Shown here piece after piece: positions 9,132-17,684 of a stretch of DNA of 64,000 nucleotides. The notes under the pieces are model-generated. The model saw only the letters and a program-made list of their open reading frames with translations, ran no database searches and was not told where the DNA came from. The DNA lies in NCBI RefSeq assembly GCF_014638995.1, contig NZ_BMFR01000009.1:1-64000 (forward strand). Direction: 5' to 3'. The DNA is from Virgibacillus oceani. Its GTDB lineage: Bacteria; Bacillota; Bacilli; Bacillales; Amphibacillaceae. The translations under genes and the position numbers were made by a program. Positions within the stretch are counted from its first letter, which is position 1; each line of letters starts with the position of its first letter.

Positions 9132-10181
9132 TTGTCAAGAGAAGAAATCGTTAAACTAACTTCTTTATCTACCAAAGGTGGCTGAGGATGCAAAATTGGT
9201 CCTGAAGACCTGGCGCAGGTTCTGCGTCACATACCAAAGTCTGTACCCGATCCAAATTTACTTGTAGGCCTAGACACGTCTGATGATGCTGGTGTCTATA
9301 AAATCAATGACGATACAGCACTAGTACAAACATTAGATTTCTTTACCCCAATTGTAGACGATCCTTATATGTTTGGACAAATCGCAGCAGCTAATGCATT
9401 AAGCGATGTTTATGCTATGGGAGGAAAACCAATCACTGTTATGAATATTGTTGGATTCCCTATTAGCAAACTTGATAAAAGCATTTTGGCAGACATTTTA
9501 GCGGGAGCTGCTGACAAAGTAAAAGAATCAGGAGCAACGCTCGTCGGCGGGCACTCAATTGATGATCAGGAACCAAAGTTTGGACTTTCTGTAACAGGAA
9601 CTATCCACCCTGAGCGCATTCGTGCAAACGTCGGAGCGAAACCTGGTGATAAATTAATTTTAACAAAGCCCATTGGAGTTGGAATTTTAACTACCGCAAT
9701 AAAAAAGGACTTGTTAGAAGAAAAAGAACTAAAAGAAGTAATGACAGTTATGGCGACATTAAATAAAAATGCAGCCGAAGCAATGGAAGGTTATGCAGTT
9801 AGCGCTTGTACAGATGTTACAGGATTTGGGTTACTAGGTCATGCACGTGAAATTGCGGATGGAAGCCAAACGGGTATAACCATTTACAGTAAAGATGTTC
9901 CTCTTTTATCGAAGACAAGAGACCTAGCCAATCAAAATGTCATCCCAGGTGGCACAAGGAAAAATCATAAATGGTTGGCTGACTGCATCGATTATAGTAA
10001 CAATATCAGTGAAATAGAACAACTTATCCTTTGTGATGCTGTGACATCAGGTGGCCTGTTAATTTCTGTACCTGCATTAGAGTCTGTTTCTCTTCAACAG
10101 ACATTACAAAACAAACAAGTACCTTCTGTGATTATCGGAGAAGTAACAAAAGAAAATCCTGGTCGAATTACTGTATTGTAA
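9132..10181 (+). CDS. selD: Selenophosphate synthetase, itself a selenoprotein (Sec18)
   Basis: SelD makes selenophosphate from selenide and ATP for SelA (and probably for the adjacent SenB-like enzyme). From TTG 9132 (GGAGGAG upstream) the protein reads SREEIVKLTSLSTKGG, TGA (9183-9185), then GCKIGPEDLAQVLRHIP. The TGA falls exactly where E. coli SelD has catalytic Cys17, followed by the conserved GCK lysine. Downstream are LVGLDTSDDAGVY, VQTLDFFTPIVDDP, AMGGKPITVMN and DVTGFGLLGHA, giving full length, 349 residues with Sec. Starting at the later ATG (9369) would remove the active site. A SECIS-like hairpin follows the TGA. Confidence 0.95.
9211..9229 (+). promoter_or_regulatory. Bacterial SECIS hairpin of selD
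   Basis: TGGCGCAG GTT CTGCGTCA forms an 8-bp stem (one G-U) with a GUU loop. The loop begins 33 nt after the TGA, longer than the 21-23 nt of the other three but inside the range known for bacterial SECIS elements. The GCAG-loop-CUGC part resembles the apical E. coli fdhF SECIS. Confidence 0.75.
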
Positions 10182-10305
10182 AAAGTTAGACGATGAACTA
10201 TCTTACTAAAGATAGAGATTATTATCGATAAAAATATTTTTCGTACGCTAAATTATGTTCATGAGATATTCCTTATTAATAGAATCGCCTACTTTACGAA
10301 AGTAT

Positions 10306-10330
10306 AAAGGGACTCCATATGAGTCCTTTT
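10306..10330 (+). terminator. Rho-independent terminator after selD
   Basis: AAAGGGACTC CATAT GAGTCCTTTT: a GGACTC/GAGTCC stem flanked by an A-run and a T-run. It separates selC-senB-selD from the transporter genes. Confidence 0.75.
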
Positions 10331-10370
10331 AAACTACTAAAAGTTAATAACACATGATGAGGTGAAGGCA

Positions 10371-11267
10371 ATGAAAAAAGGCTTTATCTATGTTTTATTC
10401 CTTAGCGTTGTCCTATTACTTTCTGCTTGCGGAGGAAAAAATGGGGAACAAAGCGGAGTGGAGACGGAGCAAGAGCCATTTACTATTGGTGTAATACCTG
10501 TTCAAACAGAAGGTGCGATGGAAAATGCAATGAATAAACTACAGAAAACATTGTCAAAAGAATTAGATCGCGAAGTTAAGGTGGAAGTCTATCCTGATTA
10601 CAACGGTGTTGTTGAAGCAATGAATTATGACAAAATTGATATGGCCTATTATGGTCCATTAACTTACGTTATTGCTCATAATAAAAGTGGTGCAAAGGCC
10701 ATTATTACACAGCTAATTGATGGGCAACCTTATTATTACTCTTATATCATCACACACAAAGATAATCCATGGAATTCTCTAGATGATTTATTGGAAAAAT
10801 CAGAAGAAATAGACTTTGCTTTCGGTGATATTAATTCTACTTCTGGTTCCTTAATACCTAGAATTGAGCTACAGGACCGCGGTGTATATCAATCTGAAGA
10901 GGAAAACAAACTTAATTCTGTCCGCTTTACAGGCTCTCATGACGCTACTGCACTAGCCGTACAAAATAAACAGGTTGATGCTGGTGCCATTGATAGTGCC
11001 ATATACAACCAACTGGTAGAATCCGGAAAAATAGATAGTGAACTAATCAAAACTATTTGGGAGTCAGATAAACTATTCCAATACCCGTGGGCTGTCCACA
11101 AAAATACGGATGATAAAATAATTAAAGCATTAGAAGAAGCCTTTTTAGCTATCGATGATCAGGAGATTCTTGACGCCTTTGGTGCAACTGGTTTTACCAA
11201 GGCTAGCAATAAAGACTATGAAAGCATAAAACAGGCAGCTGTTAAGCAAGGAATTATTGAAGAATAG
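10371..11267 (+). CDS. PhnD-type ABC transporter substrate-binding lipoprotein
   Basis: A 298-residue lipoprotein: signal peptide with lipobox LLLSAC near residues 18-23, then a PhnD-type periplasmic binding fold (FTIGVIPVQTEG; DMAYYGPLTYVIAHNKSGAKA; SGSLIPRIELQDRGVY). I prefer ATG 10371 (GATGAGG upstream) to GTG 10362. Members bind phosphonate, phosphite or phosphate. In this selenium locus a selenium oxyanion or selenium compound is a reasonable alternative, but no residue seen here proves it. First gene of a three-gene transporter operon. Confidence 0.85.
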   Translation: MKKGFIYVLFLSVVLLLSACGGKNGEQSGVETEQEPFTIGVIPVQTEGAMENAMNKLQKTLSKELDREVKVEVYPDYNGVVEAMNYDKIDMAYYGPLTYVIAHNKSGAKAIITQLIDGQPYYYSYIITHKDNPWNSLDDLLEKSEEIDFAFGDINSTSGSLIPRIELQDRGVYQSEEENKLNSVRFTGSHDATALAVQNKQVDAGAIDSAIYNQLVESGKIDSELIKTIWESDKLFQYPWAVHKNTDDKIIKALEEAFLAIDDQEILDAFGATGFTKASNKDYESIKQAAVKQGIIEE

Positions 11268-11278
11268 AGCTGATTTAC

Positions 11279-12034
11279 ATGTGGTTCAAACGAAAGAATA
11301 TCATTTCGATTAGCTTGTTAGTATTTTTCCTTTTTTTCAGTGCCAAGTTAACAGAGTTTGATTTATCCAAATTCAAAGATTTCCAAAACATGATTGATTT
11401 TTTATCTCAATGGTTTCCAATGGATTATTCCAAGTTACCACACATGTTACAAGACAGTCTAGAAACGCTCGCTATGGCGTTTCTAGGTAGTTTTCTTGGT
11501 TTACTGATTGCATTACCAATTAGTTTTATTGCAGCTCGAAATACCGCTCCGTCAAGCTACCTATATTACTTTTCACGGGTTGCACTTAGTTTCATTCGCT
11601 CAATTCCAGAAATTGTTTTCGGTTTAATTTTGCTCACTGCAATTGGTCTTGGACCATTTCCAGCGACCCTTGCCATCATGTTCCACAATGTTGGTGTACT
11701 AGGAAAACTAATATCTGAATTAATTGAGGCAACAGACCCTGGACCACAAGAGGCAATGAAGGCTGTAGGTGCCAAAAGTGGTTTTGCAAATTTGTTTGGA
11801 ATTCTACCACAAATTTGGCCAAATGTACTTTCCCATTATTTCTACCGGTTTGAAGTTGCAATTAGAACGTCACTTATTTTAGGTTTCATCGGTGGTGGAG
11901 GAATTGGCCAGCGACTTTTTAATGACTTTAAAACGTTTCAGTATTCTTCTGTGGCACTTGATGTATTGATTGTTATGGTTATTGTCATCATTGTGGATAT
12001 TGTAGGTAGTAAAGTGCGAAATAATGTTATCTAG
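11279..12034 (+). CDS. PhnE-type ABC transporter permease
   Basis: A 251-residue inner-membrane permease with about six hydrophobic segments, a Met-transporter-type BPD fold, and the coupling EAA-like loop EAMKAVGAKSGFANLFGILP near residue 160. It begins 11 bases after the binding-protein gene. It partners the adjacent ATPase and lipoprotein. Confidence 0.88.
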   Translation: MWFKRKNIISISLLVFFLFFSAKLTEFDLSKFKDFQNMIDFLSQWFPMDYSKLPHMLQDSLETLAMAFLGSFLGLLIALPISFIAARNTAPSSYLYYFSRVALSFIRSIPEIVFGLILLTAIGLGPFPATLAIMFHNVGVLGKLISELIEATDPGPQEAMKAVGAKSGFANLFGILPQIWPNVLSHYFYRFEVAIRTSLILGFIGGGGIGQRLFNDFKTFQYSSVALDVLIVMVIVIIVDIVGSKVRNNVI

Positions 12035-12047
12035 GAGGCACACAACT

Positions 12048-12809
12048 ATGTTAAAAGTGAATAATATATCTGTACGCTATCCAGGTGGCGAACGTGATGC
12101 ATTATCAAACGTTAATGTTTCCTTAATCGAAGGCGATTTTGTTTGTATTCTCGGGAAAAGTGGATCTGGAAAATCTACATTTATTCGTTGTATTAATGGT
12201 CTACAAAAAACCACACGTGGAGAAGTACTTTGGAATAATACCTCCCTATCGACATTGGCTGATAAACAGTTAATGACTGTTCGACGTGAAATAGGCATGA
12301 TCTTTCAACATTTCAATCTTATTCCCCGTTTAACGGTTTTTCAAAATGTGTTAACAGGAACGTTTGGGTACCGGTCAACGTTTAAAAATTTAGTTGGCTG
12401 GTTTTCTAGAGAAGAGATAAAACGTGCGAAACAAATCATTGCTGATGTGGAACTAACGGATCAAATCAACCGGCGTGTGGAGCAGCTAAGTGGTGGGCAA
12501 AAACAGCGAGTTGGCATTGCCCGTGCAATGTTACAAAACCCAAAAGTATTCTTAGGGGATGAGCCTGTTTCAAGCCTCGACCCGGGTACGTCTAATCGGA
12601 TCTTCACCTTACTCCAAAAAATGCACAACCGTCATAACCTTTTAACGATTATAAATGTCCACAATGTTGAATTGGCGAAGCTTTTCGCTACAAGGATTAT
12701 TGCTTTAAAGGATGGGGAGGTTATCTTTGATGGTCTACCTGAAGCATTTACTGAACAGGAATTTCATCAAACCTACCATTCAACTTCTGTTAAAACGAAA
12801 GTATTATAA
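12048..12809 (+). CDS. PhnC-type ABC transporter ATP-binding protein
   Basis: A 253-residue ATPase. It has Walker A GKSGSGKST, the Q-loop in IFQHFNLIPRLTV, signature LSGGQKQR, Walker B VFLGDEPVSSLD, and the H-loop in IINVHNVELAK. ATG 12048 is preceded by AGGAGG directly after the permease stop, so the longer in-frame start at 12024 is unlikely. With the two upstream genes it forms a complete importer. Confidence 0.92.
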   Translation: MLKVNNISVRYPGGERDALSNVNVSLIEGDFVCILGKSGSGKSTFIRCINGLQKTTRGEVLWNNTSLSTLADKQLMTVRREIGMIFQHFNLIPRLTVFQNVLTGTFGYRSTFKNLVGWFSREEIKRAKQIIADVELTDQINRRVEQLSGGQKQRVGIARAMLQNPKVFLGDEPVSSLDPGTSNRIFTLLQKMHNRHNLLTIINVHNVELAKLFATRIIALKDGEVIFDGLPEAFTEQEFHQTYHSTSVKTKVL

Positions 12810-12924
12810 TACATTCGATAAGGGAAAGGAGCTTTCAAATGATCAAAAGTCCATGAGTTGTTGATCAATCAAGGGTCGTGTATGGCTCTAAAGATAAGGA
12901 TATCCTATAAAGCTTCCTCATCAT

Positions 12925-13431
12925 CAAAAATCCGTTATGTTAACATTTGATGATAGTTCTGCTGACTTAAGTGTATCTTTATTGTATTGACCATATGGAG
13001 GACGGAAATAGGATACTTTATTTCCAATAATGTCATCCATTTTTCTTAGAACTGTTTTTCAAGTCAAGGTATTGTTCTTCGTAGGGAGGCCTTTTGTAAG
13101 ACTTTTATGTTTTGTTGTATGAGTTCCATTCTTATGCTACTGATCCATTACTCTTTTCCAAGGTCTGCCTGAATAATGCAAGCGATATTGCCAAAAAAAC
13201 ATTTCCTTATGTTTTCATCCTCTAAAATTAGAATTAAGAACGATACTATGGATAGTCGCTTCTATCGATTGGAACTAGCAAATAACTTCGAGTAAATCGC
13301 ATCAAATATAGTAAACAATTTAGAAAACGGGGCATTCATCCTGTTGCACGAATTAAAACAAACGGTTGCTGCATTACCTGAATTAATCCATACTATTAGA
13401 AAAAATGGATATTCGTTTAGCCTAATATAAA
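12925..13431 (+). pseudogene. Degenerate polysaccharide deacetylase
   Basis: Two pieces of a NodB-type deacetylase are readable. KSVMLTFDDSSADLSVSLLY at 12928-12990 contains the TFDD metal site and ends in a stop. GAFILLHELKQTVAALPELI at about 13329-13390, followed by the normal C-terminal end, stops at 13429-13431. The middle is disrupted by stops and frameshifts. Nonfunctional. Confidence 0.75.
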
Positions 13432-13459
13432 TATTGTCCTTTCTATTGAGGAAACTATA

Positions 13460-13493
13460 AGAGAGCCATGAGTCAAGACTCATGGCTCTCTTT
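13460..13493. terminator. Strong terminator between convergent genes
   Basis: A perfect 15-bp stem, AGAGAGCCATGAGTC and its complement, with an AAG loop, followed by TTT on the plus strand and flanked by A-rich DNA for the minus strand. It can end the deacetylase remnant and the thioredoxin-like gene. Confidence 0.85.
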
Positions 13494-13503
13494 AAACAAT
13501 AAT

Positions 13504-13812
13504 CTATGACTGGGCAAATTCTTTCACCTGGTTTTCTGGAATAAACCCTACAGAACGATTAACTTCTTCGCCGTCTTTTATTAACACTAAAGATGGAATA
13601 CTTTGAACTCCAAACTGCTCAGCTAGATCTTTTGAATCATTAACATCTACGTTATAGAAATCAACAGAATCTAACTGTTCAGAAACGCTAGAGACCACCG
13701 GCCTCAACATTCTGCATCCTTGTCACGAATCAGCTCCAAATTCAAGAACAATAGGTTTGTTCATCGAAGCAGCAAGCTCTTGGTACTCTTCCGTTGTTAT
13801 CGTTTTTACCAT
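13504..13812 (-). CDS. Thioredoxin-like selenoprotein with a UxxC active site (Sec30)
   Basis: From ATG 13812 (AAGGAGG 8 bases upstream) the frame gives MVKTITTEEYQELAASMNKP, then IVLEFGADS, TGA (13725-13723), QGCRMLRPVV..., FYNVDVNDSKDLAEQFGVQS, IPSLVLIKDGEEVNRSVGF and TAG at 13504; 102 residues. In thioredoxins the first cysteine of WCxxC sits exactly at the TGA, so the motif is UQGC. The preceding Trp is Ser29. The cis-Pro (SIPS) is present. A SECIS-like hairpin follows. Calling the ORF from the downstream ATG (13710) loses the active site. Likely a cytosolic disulfide reductase. Confidence 0.85.
13691..13705 (-). promoter_or_regulatory. Bacterial SECIS hairpin of the thioredoxin-like gene
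   Basis: On the minus strand: GAGGCC GGT GGTCTC, a 6-bp stem (one G-U) with a GGU loop starting 23 nt after the TGA. It matches the layout in the SelW-like and TlpA-like genes. Confidence 0.72.
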
Positions 13813-14028
13813 GTTTTAAACCTCCTTCACTTCAGTTATGTTACTCTTTTAGTTTTGAACAACATCATTATTTTGATACACTTTAAAACAATAAAGTTCG
13901 TATCACTCGAATTTATTCATTTCCTGATCTTTTTACTATCTTAACTACTCATAATGGAATCCCACGATAGAATAGATATTCCCTATGCTAGAATGATTAT
14001 TAAAAATATTTCCTTCACTATATGAGAG

Positions 14029-14265
14029 TTAATCCTTTACAGCTTGTGTTGTTCCAAGTATTACACAACCTTCAGATCCACAATCTACACCATCTTTTAA
14101 CTTTCCTTCTTCTGCTTTTTCTTTTTATAGTTGCTTTTGTTGCCACCCGATATCAATCGTTGGATAAAGCTTTTGGGTAGTAAATATACCATCTTTCTTT
14201 TCTAATTAGAAAGTTATCTGTATCCAGAAGTAAAGCTTCATCCATCGGTGGTTAGGTTGTTTCAT
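14029..14265 (-). pseudogene. C-terminal remnant of a TlpA-like protein
   Basis: The minus strand encodes DEALLLDTDNFLIRKERWYI, then, after frameshifts, EKAEEGKLKDGVDCGSEGCV and an ILGTT tail. This is a clear paralogue of the C-terminal end of the TlpA-like selenoprotein at 31.5-32.3 kb (ALFLDTDNFLIRKQRWYIRH; ACGPEGCVLPGTT). The redox domain is gone and an IS1182 remnant abuts it. Confidence 0.75.
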
Positions 14266-14289
14266 ACAAGGAATAATACTCAAAATGAA

Positions 14290-14640
14290 GTAGAGCTTGT
14301 TTGTCTTGAAGACTTGGTACTCTAGAATCATTTACTTTGTAAAATTGATAAATACATTGATTTTTATTTTATTATAGATAAGGTAAAGCCGTATTAGTGT
14401 GAAGAGAATGGTCGCCCTTCCTTAGATCCTATTGTCTTATTTAAGAAGATGTTTATTGGCTATTTCTTTGGAATTTGCTCTGAACGTCAGCTGGAGAAGG
14501 GAATTCAAACGAACTTAGCGTATCGCTGGTTTCTTGGTTTAAAGCTTTCTGATCCAGTTTCTCATCACTCCACAATTAGCTAGAATCGTCGAAAACGATT
14601 TAAGATCACCCAAATATTTCAATCTTTGATGAACCTGTTG
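14290..14640 (+). pseudogene. IS1182-family transposase remnant
   Basis: Readable pieces: LVCLEDLV, KIDKYIDFYFIIDKVKPY (stop), NGRPSLDPIVLFKKMFIGYF, RQLEKGIQTNLAYRWFLGLK and DPVSHHSTIS (stop) NRRKRF. This order is the N-terminal half of IS1182-type transposases. Several stops and loss of the C-terminal half make it dead. It truncates the wrbA fragment that follows. Confidence 0.75.
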
Positions 14641-14644
14641 CTCC

Positions 14645-14770
14645 TTCTTTAGCCCATTTTGCTAATTGATAGTTTGTTCCTCCCATGCTATAAAAAACTA
14701 CTACTAACTTTACGCTTGACATAATTTCCATCTCTTTTGATTTTTTAAATATTCTGTCTAAAAGTTCCAT
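14645..14770 (-). pseudogene. wrbA: N-terminal fragment of WrbA-type NAD(P)H:quinone oxidoreductase
   Basis: From ATG 14770 or 14722 the minus strand reads (MELLDRIFKKSKEMEI)MSSVKLVVVFYSMGGTNYQL and AKWAKEGA before the IS1182 junction. VVFYSMGGTNYQLA is the flavodoxin-type FMN phosphate loop of WrbA. The remaining ~170 residues are absent. Flavin quinone reductase, inactive here. Confidence 0.65.
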
Positions 14771-14870
14771 ATATTACACCTTTTTTTAATTTAGTATTTA
14801 ATACCTCTTATAAGGAACCACCTCCAAAGATATTCAATGTTTTACTAATATTTTTATCCCCAATATGCTT

Positions 14871-14904
14871 TAATTATAGGGTATTCGGATTTTAGTGTGG
14901 AAAA
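14871..14904 (+). mobile_element. Left end of an ISL3 insertion: target duplication and terminal repeat
   Basis: TAATTATA at 14871-14878 is followed by a terminal repeat, GGGTATTCGGAT then TTTAGTGTGGAAA (14879-14903). The inverted partner and an identical TAATTATA lie at 24290-24323. ISL3 elements make 8-bp target duplications, so these two ends once belonged to a single insertion. Confidence 0.8.
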
Positions 14905-14938
14905 CTCATTTTACCTAATAAATGTTCACATAGCATTA

Positions 14939-14960
14939 ATTCGGATTATCGTGTAGAAGA
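14939..14960 (+). repeat. Left inverted repeat of a nested cassette
   Basis: ATTCGGATTATCGTGTAGAA (first 20 of 22 bases) matches, in inverted orientation, 19829-19850 with 19 of 22 identical. The two ends bracket the two-component/DJ-1/DUF2269/DUF2306 genes and resemble ISL3-type terminal repeats. Confidence 0.6.
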
Positions 14961-15116
14961 ACATAACAGCCCAAAGGATGATTCTATTAATAAATAATTT
15001 GGTAACAGTTTTGACGGCCTATTTGATTAATCTTTTTTCAAGATTAGGCTCTAACTTAAACTGAAACTGGCTTGTTAAGGTTTATTTTAGTTAACTTTAT
15101 TTTAAGATAAGGGTTA

Positions 15117-16442
15117 TCAAGCATTAGAACAGTGAGCTGGTATACAACCTTTTATCAGTGCACCACCTTCTGAATGGTTATCTACGACAAGGTCACCCCC
15201 GTGTTGTCTAACGACCCTTCTTGCAATAGTCAACCCTAACCCGACCCCTCCGGTTGAACGATTTCGTGATGCTTCACCACGATATAGTGGATCAAAAACA
15301 CGATGAATCTCTTCTGAAGAGAAACCTTTCCCTGTATCTTGAACAGTAAAGACCACTCTGTTACCGTCCTTATAGCATTGTATAAAAATTTTACCAGAGT
15401 GTGGTGTATGTCTGACAGCATTATCCAATAAGTTATTTATGGCACGCTCTAATAAATACGAATCGCCCATGATCATACAATCGTCCCCAAAATAGTTTGC
15501 GATAAAAGAGATGTTGTTTTGCTTAGCTAGTGGATTCAGGCTATCAATCGACTTCTTTAATAAAATCGGAAGATTAACCGTGTTTTTTTTGAGTTCCATC
15601 TCCAAATATTCCGTCTTTGTAAATGTAAAAAGATCCTCTACAAGACGGGCCAATTGTGCTGACTTTTCCTTACAAACCGCTAGATACTTTGCTTGTTTAT
15701 CCGGTGAATCAGCAATTCCTTTTTCCAGACCATCCAAATAACCTCGTAAGGCGAATAATGGTGTCCGTAAATCGTGGGCGACTGCAGCAATGATAAATCG
15801 GCGTTCTCCCTCCAATTCCACTTGTTTTTGCATGGATTCTTGGAGACTATCTGTCATTATTTGAATTCCGCCATGAACTTCCGTAATTTCTTTGATCGGG
15901 GACTCAGGTAATTGGACGTCCAAATCCCCTTCTGCGACTTGTCGGACTGCCAGGCTCATTTTCTCAAGCGGTTTGAGAATAAACCTTCTCATGACATAAC
16001 CGATGATAAAAAAAGCTAACAATAATCCTGCAAATGCCGCAATCATCTCAACCACTCTTGAATTCGGCTGGAAAATCATTACTCTTCCAAATAGAAGTCC
16101 ATCTTGCATAATTGAAAACTGTTCTACTCGCGTAAATGAGCGATCTTCCTCAGGGAAAAATTGAAAAACCTCTTGATTTGAATCGGTTAAAATTTCTACA
16201 CCCATGTCCAATGCTTGTAACTTTCCTCTTAAATCATCTTGCCATTTGGGGTCAGACCAGTTTTCTGTATTTGTTTCAATGAAGTGGCTCATTTTTTTTA
16301 AATCTTCTTTCTGAGCTTCATTCGTATCGAAACTGAGTGATTTTGTTGTTAGTAAGTGGGCCGTTACGTAAAATACCCATGGCAACATCAAGATTAAAAG
16401 CAAACTAAGTATAGAAAATGTACGAATGCGAATTGATCTCAT
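15117..16442 (-). CDS. Two-component sensor histidine kinase
   Basis: A 441-residue membrane kinase with an N-terminal TM segment (residues about 10-30), an extracytoplasmic sensor of ~120 residues, a second TM (IAAFAGLLLAFFIIGYVM), HAMP (LKPLEKMSLAVRQVAEGDLD), and HisKA with phospho-accepting His in AAVAHDLRTPLFALRG. HATPase blocks are N (NNLLDNAVRHTP), G1 (VQDTGKGFS) and G2 (GVGLGLTIARR). It is immediately downstream of its response regulator (1-base gap). The signal is unknown. Confidence 0.92.
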   Translation of the reverse strand: MRSIRIRTFSILSLLLILMLPWVFYVTAHLLTTKSLSFDTNEAQKEDLKKMSHFIETNTENWSDPKWQDDLRGKLQALDMGVEILTDSNQEVFQFFPEEDRSFTRVEQFSIMQDGLLFGRVMIFQPNSRVVEMIAAFAGLLLAFFIIGYVMRRFILKPLEKMSLAVRQVAEGDLDVQLPESPIKEITEVHGGIQIMTDSLQESMQKQVELEGERRFIIAAVAHDLRTPLFALRGYLDGLEKGIADSPDKQAKYLAVCKEKSAQLARLVEDLFTFTKTEYLEMELKKNTVNLPILLKKSIDSLNPLAKQNNISFIANYFGDDCMIMGDSYLLERAINNLLDNAVRHTPHSGKIFIQCYKDGNRVVFTVQDTGKGFSSEEIHRVFDPLYRGEASRNRSTGGVGLGLTIARRVVRQHGGDLVVDNHSEGGALIKGCIPAHCSNA

Positions 16443-16443
16443 T

Positions 16444-17130
16444 TTATTCTCCTTTAAAACGGTAGCCTATACCCCAGACATTGAATATATATTTTGGTTC
16501 GTTTGGATCGTACTCAATTTTCTCACGTAGGCGGCTAATATGGACGCGGACAGTATGTTTATCGCCAATTCCATCCCAAAATTTTTCAAGTAATTGATCA
16601 TATGTAAAAACAATTTGCGGATGCTCGGCAAACAGTTGCAATAACTCATATTCTTTTGGTGTAAGTGAGATGTATCTTCCCTCTACAAATACTTCTCGTG
16701 TGGATAAATCCAAAGTGAGGCCACCGTAATCCAGGATCCTCCTGCTAAATCCCTTTTGGGAACCGGATCGTCGCAATACAGCCTTCACTCGGGCAATAAT
16801 CTCACCCGGAGATGCGGTTTTAACTATATAATCATCCCCTCCAAGTGCCAGCCCGCGAATTTTATCTACATCATCACTGAGGGCGCTCAAGAAGAGGATA
16901 GGAATGTTACTTTCCTCGCGTACCTGCCGACAGAACTCGAACCCATTTTGTCTCGGCATCATGATGTCAAGAATGATGCAATCAATTGTGACCTGCTTAA
17001 GTGCGAACAGTGCTTGATCGGCGTCATAAGCAGTTTTTACATAGAAACCGTCATTCTCCAAGAAGTCTCTTAATAGTTCGACAATGCTTTTGTCATCATC
17101 CACAACCAGAATCGTCTGTTTTTCCTTCAC
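16444..17130 (-). CDS. OmpR/PhoB-family response regulator
   Basis: 228 residues: receiver domain with acidic pocket VVDDD, phospho-acceptor Asp in CIILDIMMPRQNGFEF (about residue 54), conserved Lys in the YIVKTASPGE loop, and a C-terminal winged-helix DNA-binding domain (LTPKEYELLQLFAEHP ... VRVHISRLREKIE). First gene of the operon with the kinase. Divergent from the SHOCT gene, a possible target. Confidence 0.93.
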   Translation of the reverse strand: MKEKQTILVVDDDKSIVELLRDFLENDGFYVKTAYDADQALFALKQVTIDCIILDIMMPRQNGFEFCRQVREESNIPILFLSALSDDVDKIRGLALGGDDYIVKTASPGEIIARVKAVLRRSGSQKGFSRRILDYGGLTLDLSTREVFVEGRYISLTPKEYELLQLFAEHPQIVFTYDQLLEKFWDGIGDKHTVRVHISRLREKIEYDPNEPKYIFNVWGIGYRFKGE

Positions 17131-17381
17131 AAAATCCTACCTACCCTTCGCGCTAGTAAAAGAAACGAACCTTCCATCGAAATCTACTTTCAGTATATCA
17201 CTGTTTCAACAATGATGACTTCACATCACTTTTTTGTGATGGATTGTGATTGTTTTGTGACCTTTTTGTACCATCATTTGAGACACTTAAAGGTTATTGT
17301 TTAATTGTGAAACGATCGGCGAATATTCACTATAAATAAAGTGTTTCGCCTTACTTTTATTACTCGAAGGGGGTTACACAA

Positions 17382-17603
17382 ATGGGTTTCGAAACTCACA
17401 GTTTCTCATTCTTTCCATTCGGTGCTTTGTTTTGCCTTACACTTTTCTGCTTTATGGCGGTTCGAATCTTTGAAATTCGCTGTCGCTATAAAGATTCCAG
17501 TCAGAAAGACAGGGACATAACCATGATTCTTAAAAATCGGTTAGCCAAGGGAGAACTTAATGAAGCTGAGTATCAAAGGTTGAAAGGGCTTCTTACTAAA
17601 TAA
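17382..17603 (+). CDS. Small membrane protein with SHOCT domain
   Basis: 73 residues: a hydrophobic segment (FFPFGALFCLTLFCFMAVRI) followed by a short C-terminal SHOCT motif (ILKNRLAKGELNEAEYQRLK). GAAGGGGG precedes the ATG. It is divergent from the two-component system, which in other Firmicutes often controls such a gene. SHOCT domains are thought to mediate oligomerisation; the function is unknown. Confidence 0.8.
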   Translation: MGFETHSFSFFPFGALFCLTLFCFMAVRIFEIRCRYKDSSQKDRDITMILKNRLAKGELNEAEYQRLKGLLTK

Positions 17604-17684
17604 AAGAACGCTTCTTGTAGCACGGGGTCAAATTAATTGCCAGAAAACTTGATTAAAATTTTAAAAAATGGAGGCAATGTGTGT

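Noticed and set aside
9369..10181. A short SelD starting at ATG 9369
   Set aside because: It would lack the Sec/Lys active site and ATP-binding start; the upstream frame with TGA at the catalytic position is conserved.
13504..13710. A 68-residue truncated thioredoxin or pseudogene
   Set aside because: The frame continues upstream through a TGA at the active-site position to a strong ribosome site; a selenoprotein explains this better.
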